Source: Pseudomonas sp. Z8(2022) (GTDB lineage Bacteria > Pseudomonadota > Gammaproteobacteria > Pseudomonadales > Pseudomonadaceae). From it: a stretch of 64,000 bases of DNA. The notes beneath the pieces are model-generated. The model saw only the letters and a program-made list of their open reading frames with translations, was not told the origin of the DNA and searched no databases. The position numbers and the translations under genes were made by a program. Shown one piece after another: positions 63,162 to 64,000 of this stretch. The stretch is from NCBI RefSeq assembly GCF_025837155.1, contig NZ_CP107549.1, positions 682,001-746,000 on the forward strand, given 5' to 3'. The stretch's first letter is position 1. Each line of letters opens with the position of its first letter.

Positions 63162-63260
63162 CTTAACAGTCCGTTGAAAAAACACCTTGGCTTTGGCGTC
63201 CTCAGTCGTTTTGACGTCTGCATCCATGCAGGGTTGCCAATCTTTTCAACGCCCTGCTAG
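63162..63260. repeat. MITE-like element with terminal inverted repeats
   Basis: A 99-bp stretch bounded by imperfect inverted repeats: ACAGTCCGTTGAAAA (63166-63180) and, on the other strand, GCAGGGCGTTGAAAA (63258-63244), 12 of 15 matched. The body has no ORF. The right end covers the stop codon of the peptidase. It looks like a small non-autonomous element, although copies elsewhere were not checked. Confidence 0.5.
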
Positions 63261-64000
63261 TCCCTTGCCGGGCCAATGGCCACGGCACCGAGCGCACGCT
63301 CGGCCTGGCTCTGGCGCAGTTCGCGCCAGCTCTGGAGCACGCCGCGAGGCGCCCAGATCTGCGGCTCGGAAGGTTCGAAGCCGTCGCTCTGCTCACGCTC
63401 GGCGACGCGTTCGCTGGCCAGTTCGAAGGCCCGTTCGAGGTTGTCGGTTTCACCCAGCGCCTCGGCGAACAGCGCGCGGCCGAAGTAGGTGAAGTCGTTC
63501 TCTTCGCTGCAACCGAAGGACACCCGGTCGGCGCGTGCGGCGGTCATCACCAGGGTCTTTTCGTCCTTCAGCGGCGGGATGAAGCCGCCCGAGTAGCAGG
63601 CCGAAATCACGACCACCTTGTTGCGTTGCCTGAGCGGGGCGAGCAGCGCGGCCAGCTCGCTGGCGGGCAGGTCGGCCAGTTGCAGGCGTGGCTGGTCGAG
63701 ATTGAGTTCATGACGGCGCGAGCCATGGCTGGTCAGGTAGATGAAGATCAGGTCTTCCTCGCCGCTGCGCTCGGCCAGGGCCTGGACCACGCGGGTGAGG
63801 TTCTCGCGGGTGGCCAGCGGGCGGTCGGCGAGATGATCGCGGTGGTTGACCAGGCTGATGCTGCCATGGGCGCCAAAGCGCTCGCGCATCAACCGGCCGA
63901 CATAGTCGGCTTCGCGCATGAACACGCTCTGCTTGCCGTCGCCCGCCAGGGTCAGTGCATAGAGTTCGCGTTCCGGTGTCGAGGCGGGGATCGCGGCGAT
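63257..64000 (-). CDS. C13-family (legumain-like) peptidase, N-terminus off the right edge
   Basis: The frame is open from 64000 to the stop at 63257 (247 codons visible). The caspase-like/legumain core is clear: IFIYLTSHGSRRHELNL carries the catalytic His and VVVISACYSGGFIPPL the catalytic Cys. LYALTLAGDGKQSVFMREAD before it is typical of C13 peptidases of bacteria. No membrane segment is visible in this part; the N-terminus lies beyond the window. The substrate is unknown. Its stop TAG lies in the end of the MITE-like repeat, which may have set the C-terminus. Confidence 0.85.
   Translation of the reverse strand: MAAIPASTPERELYALTLAGDGKQSVFMREADYVGRLMRERFGAHGSISLVNHRDHLADRPLATRENLTRVVQALAERSGEEDLIFIYLTSHGSRRHELNLDQPRLQLADLPASELAALLAPLRQRNKVVVISACYSGGFIPPLKDEKTLVMTAARADRVSFGCSEENDFTYFGRALFAEALGETDNLERAFELASERVAEREQSDGFEPSEPQIWAPRGVLQSWRELRQSQAERALGAVAIGPARD

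Overview
The window is a compact, GC-rich chromosomal segment with almost no non-coding space. Gene content and order (two sugar-nucleotide enzymes next to oprG, the nrdR-rib-nusB-thiL-pgpA-ribA block, dxs/ispA/xseB, ppa, mpl-ubiX) match my memory of one Pseudomonas aeruginosa core region (about PA4069 down to PA4019). With the REP-like repeats and codon use, this points to a Pseudomonas, probably of the mendocina/oleovorans/alcaligenes lineage. The genus is a confident inference; the lineage is a guess. I see no rRNA, tRNA, CRISPR array, phage or intact insertion sequence.

Layout: 1-3027 (minus) holds three prepilin-like genes (Flp-type pilin, TadG-like, TadE-like). They are divergent from 3404-6338 (plus), which carries a small molybdopterin-fold periplasmic protein, a LuxR-type response regulator and a histidine kinase. 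6487-8284 has two sugar-nucleotide enzymes and 8340-9002 has oprG with a likely Anr box. 9195-14060 is a six-gene TonB2/TtpC-type energy-transduction operon. 14174-17384 is a probable Zur-controlled zinc operon (His-rich ZrgA-like protein, ABC ATPase, permease, DUF3299 protein). 17497-19921 has small housekeeping genes.

20022-28607 is the riboflavin block: nrdR, ribD, an FMN riboswitch, ribE, ribBA, ribH, nusB, thiL, pgpA, two periplasmic proteins and ribA. 28604-34391 is a cobamide block: a BtuF-like protein, btuB with a cobalamin riboswitch, and cobC-cobS-cobT. An Aer-topology chemoreceptor follows (34497-36659). 36744-44237 is the dxs/ispA/xseB isoprenoid group, split by an epoxide hydrolase and a single-chain acyl-CoA carboxylase. 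44315-50825 holds two transporters, ppa, mtfA, an acetyltransferase, mpl, ubiX and a lipoprotein.

50844-61487 is a catabolic region: YbaK-like protein, MBL hydrolase, thiolase, DmdC-like acyl-CoA dehydrogenase, a permease and a DmdB-like acyl-CoA ligase. The ligase is divergent from a PAS histidine kinase/FixJ-type regulator pair, with a perfect inverted repeat between them. The window ends with a methyltransferase, a small acidic protein, an atypical SDR, a MITE-like repeat and a truncated C13 (legumain-like) peptidase.

The most interesting points are the RNA-level control elements (an uORF and hairpins between the FMN riboswitch and ribE; an SD-sequestering hairpin before btuB), the candidate operator between the acyl-CoA ligase and its two-component system, the broken isoprenoid operon, the minimal pseudopilin module and the repeat overlapping the stop codon of the peptidase.
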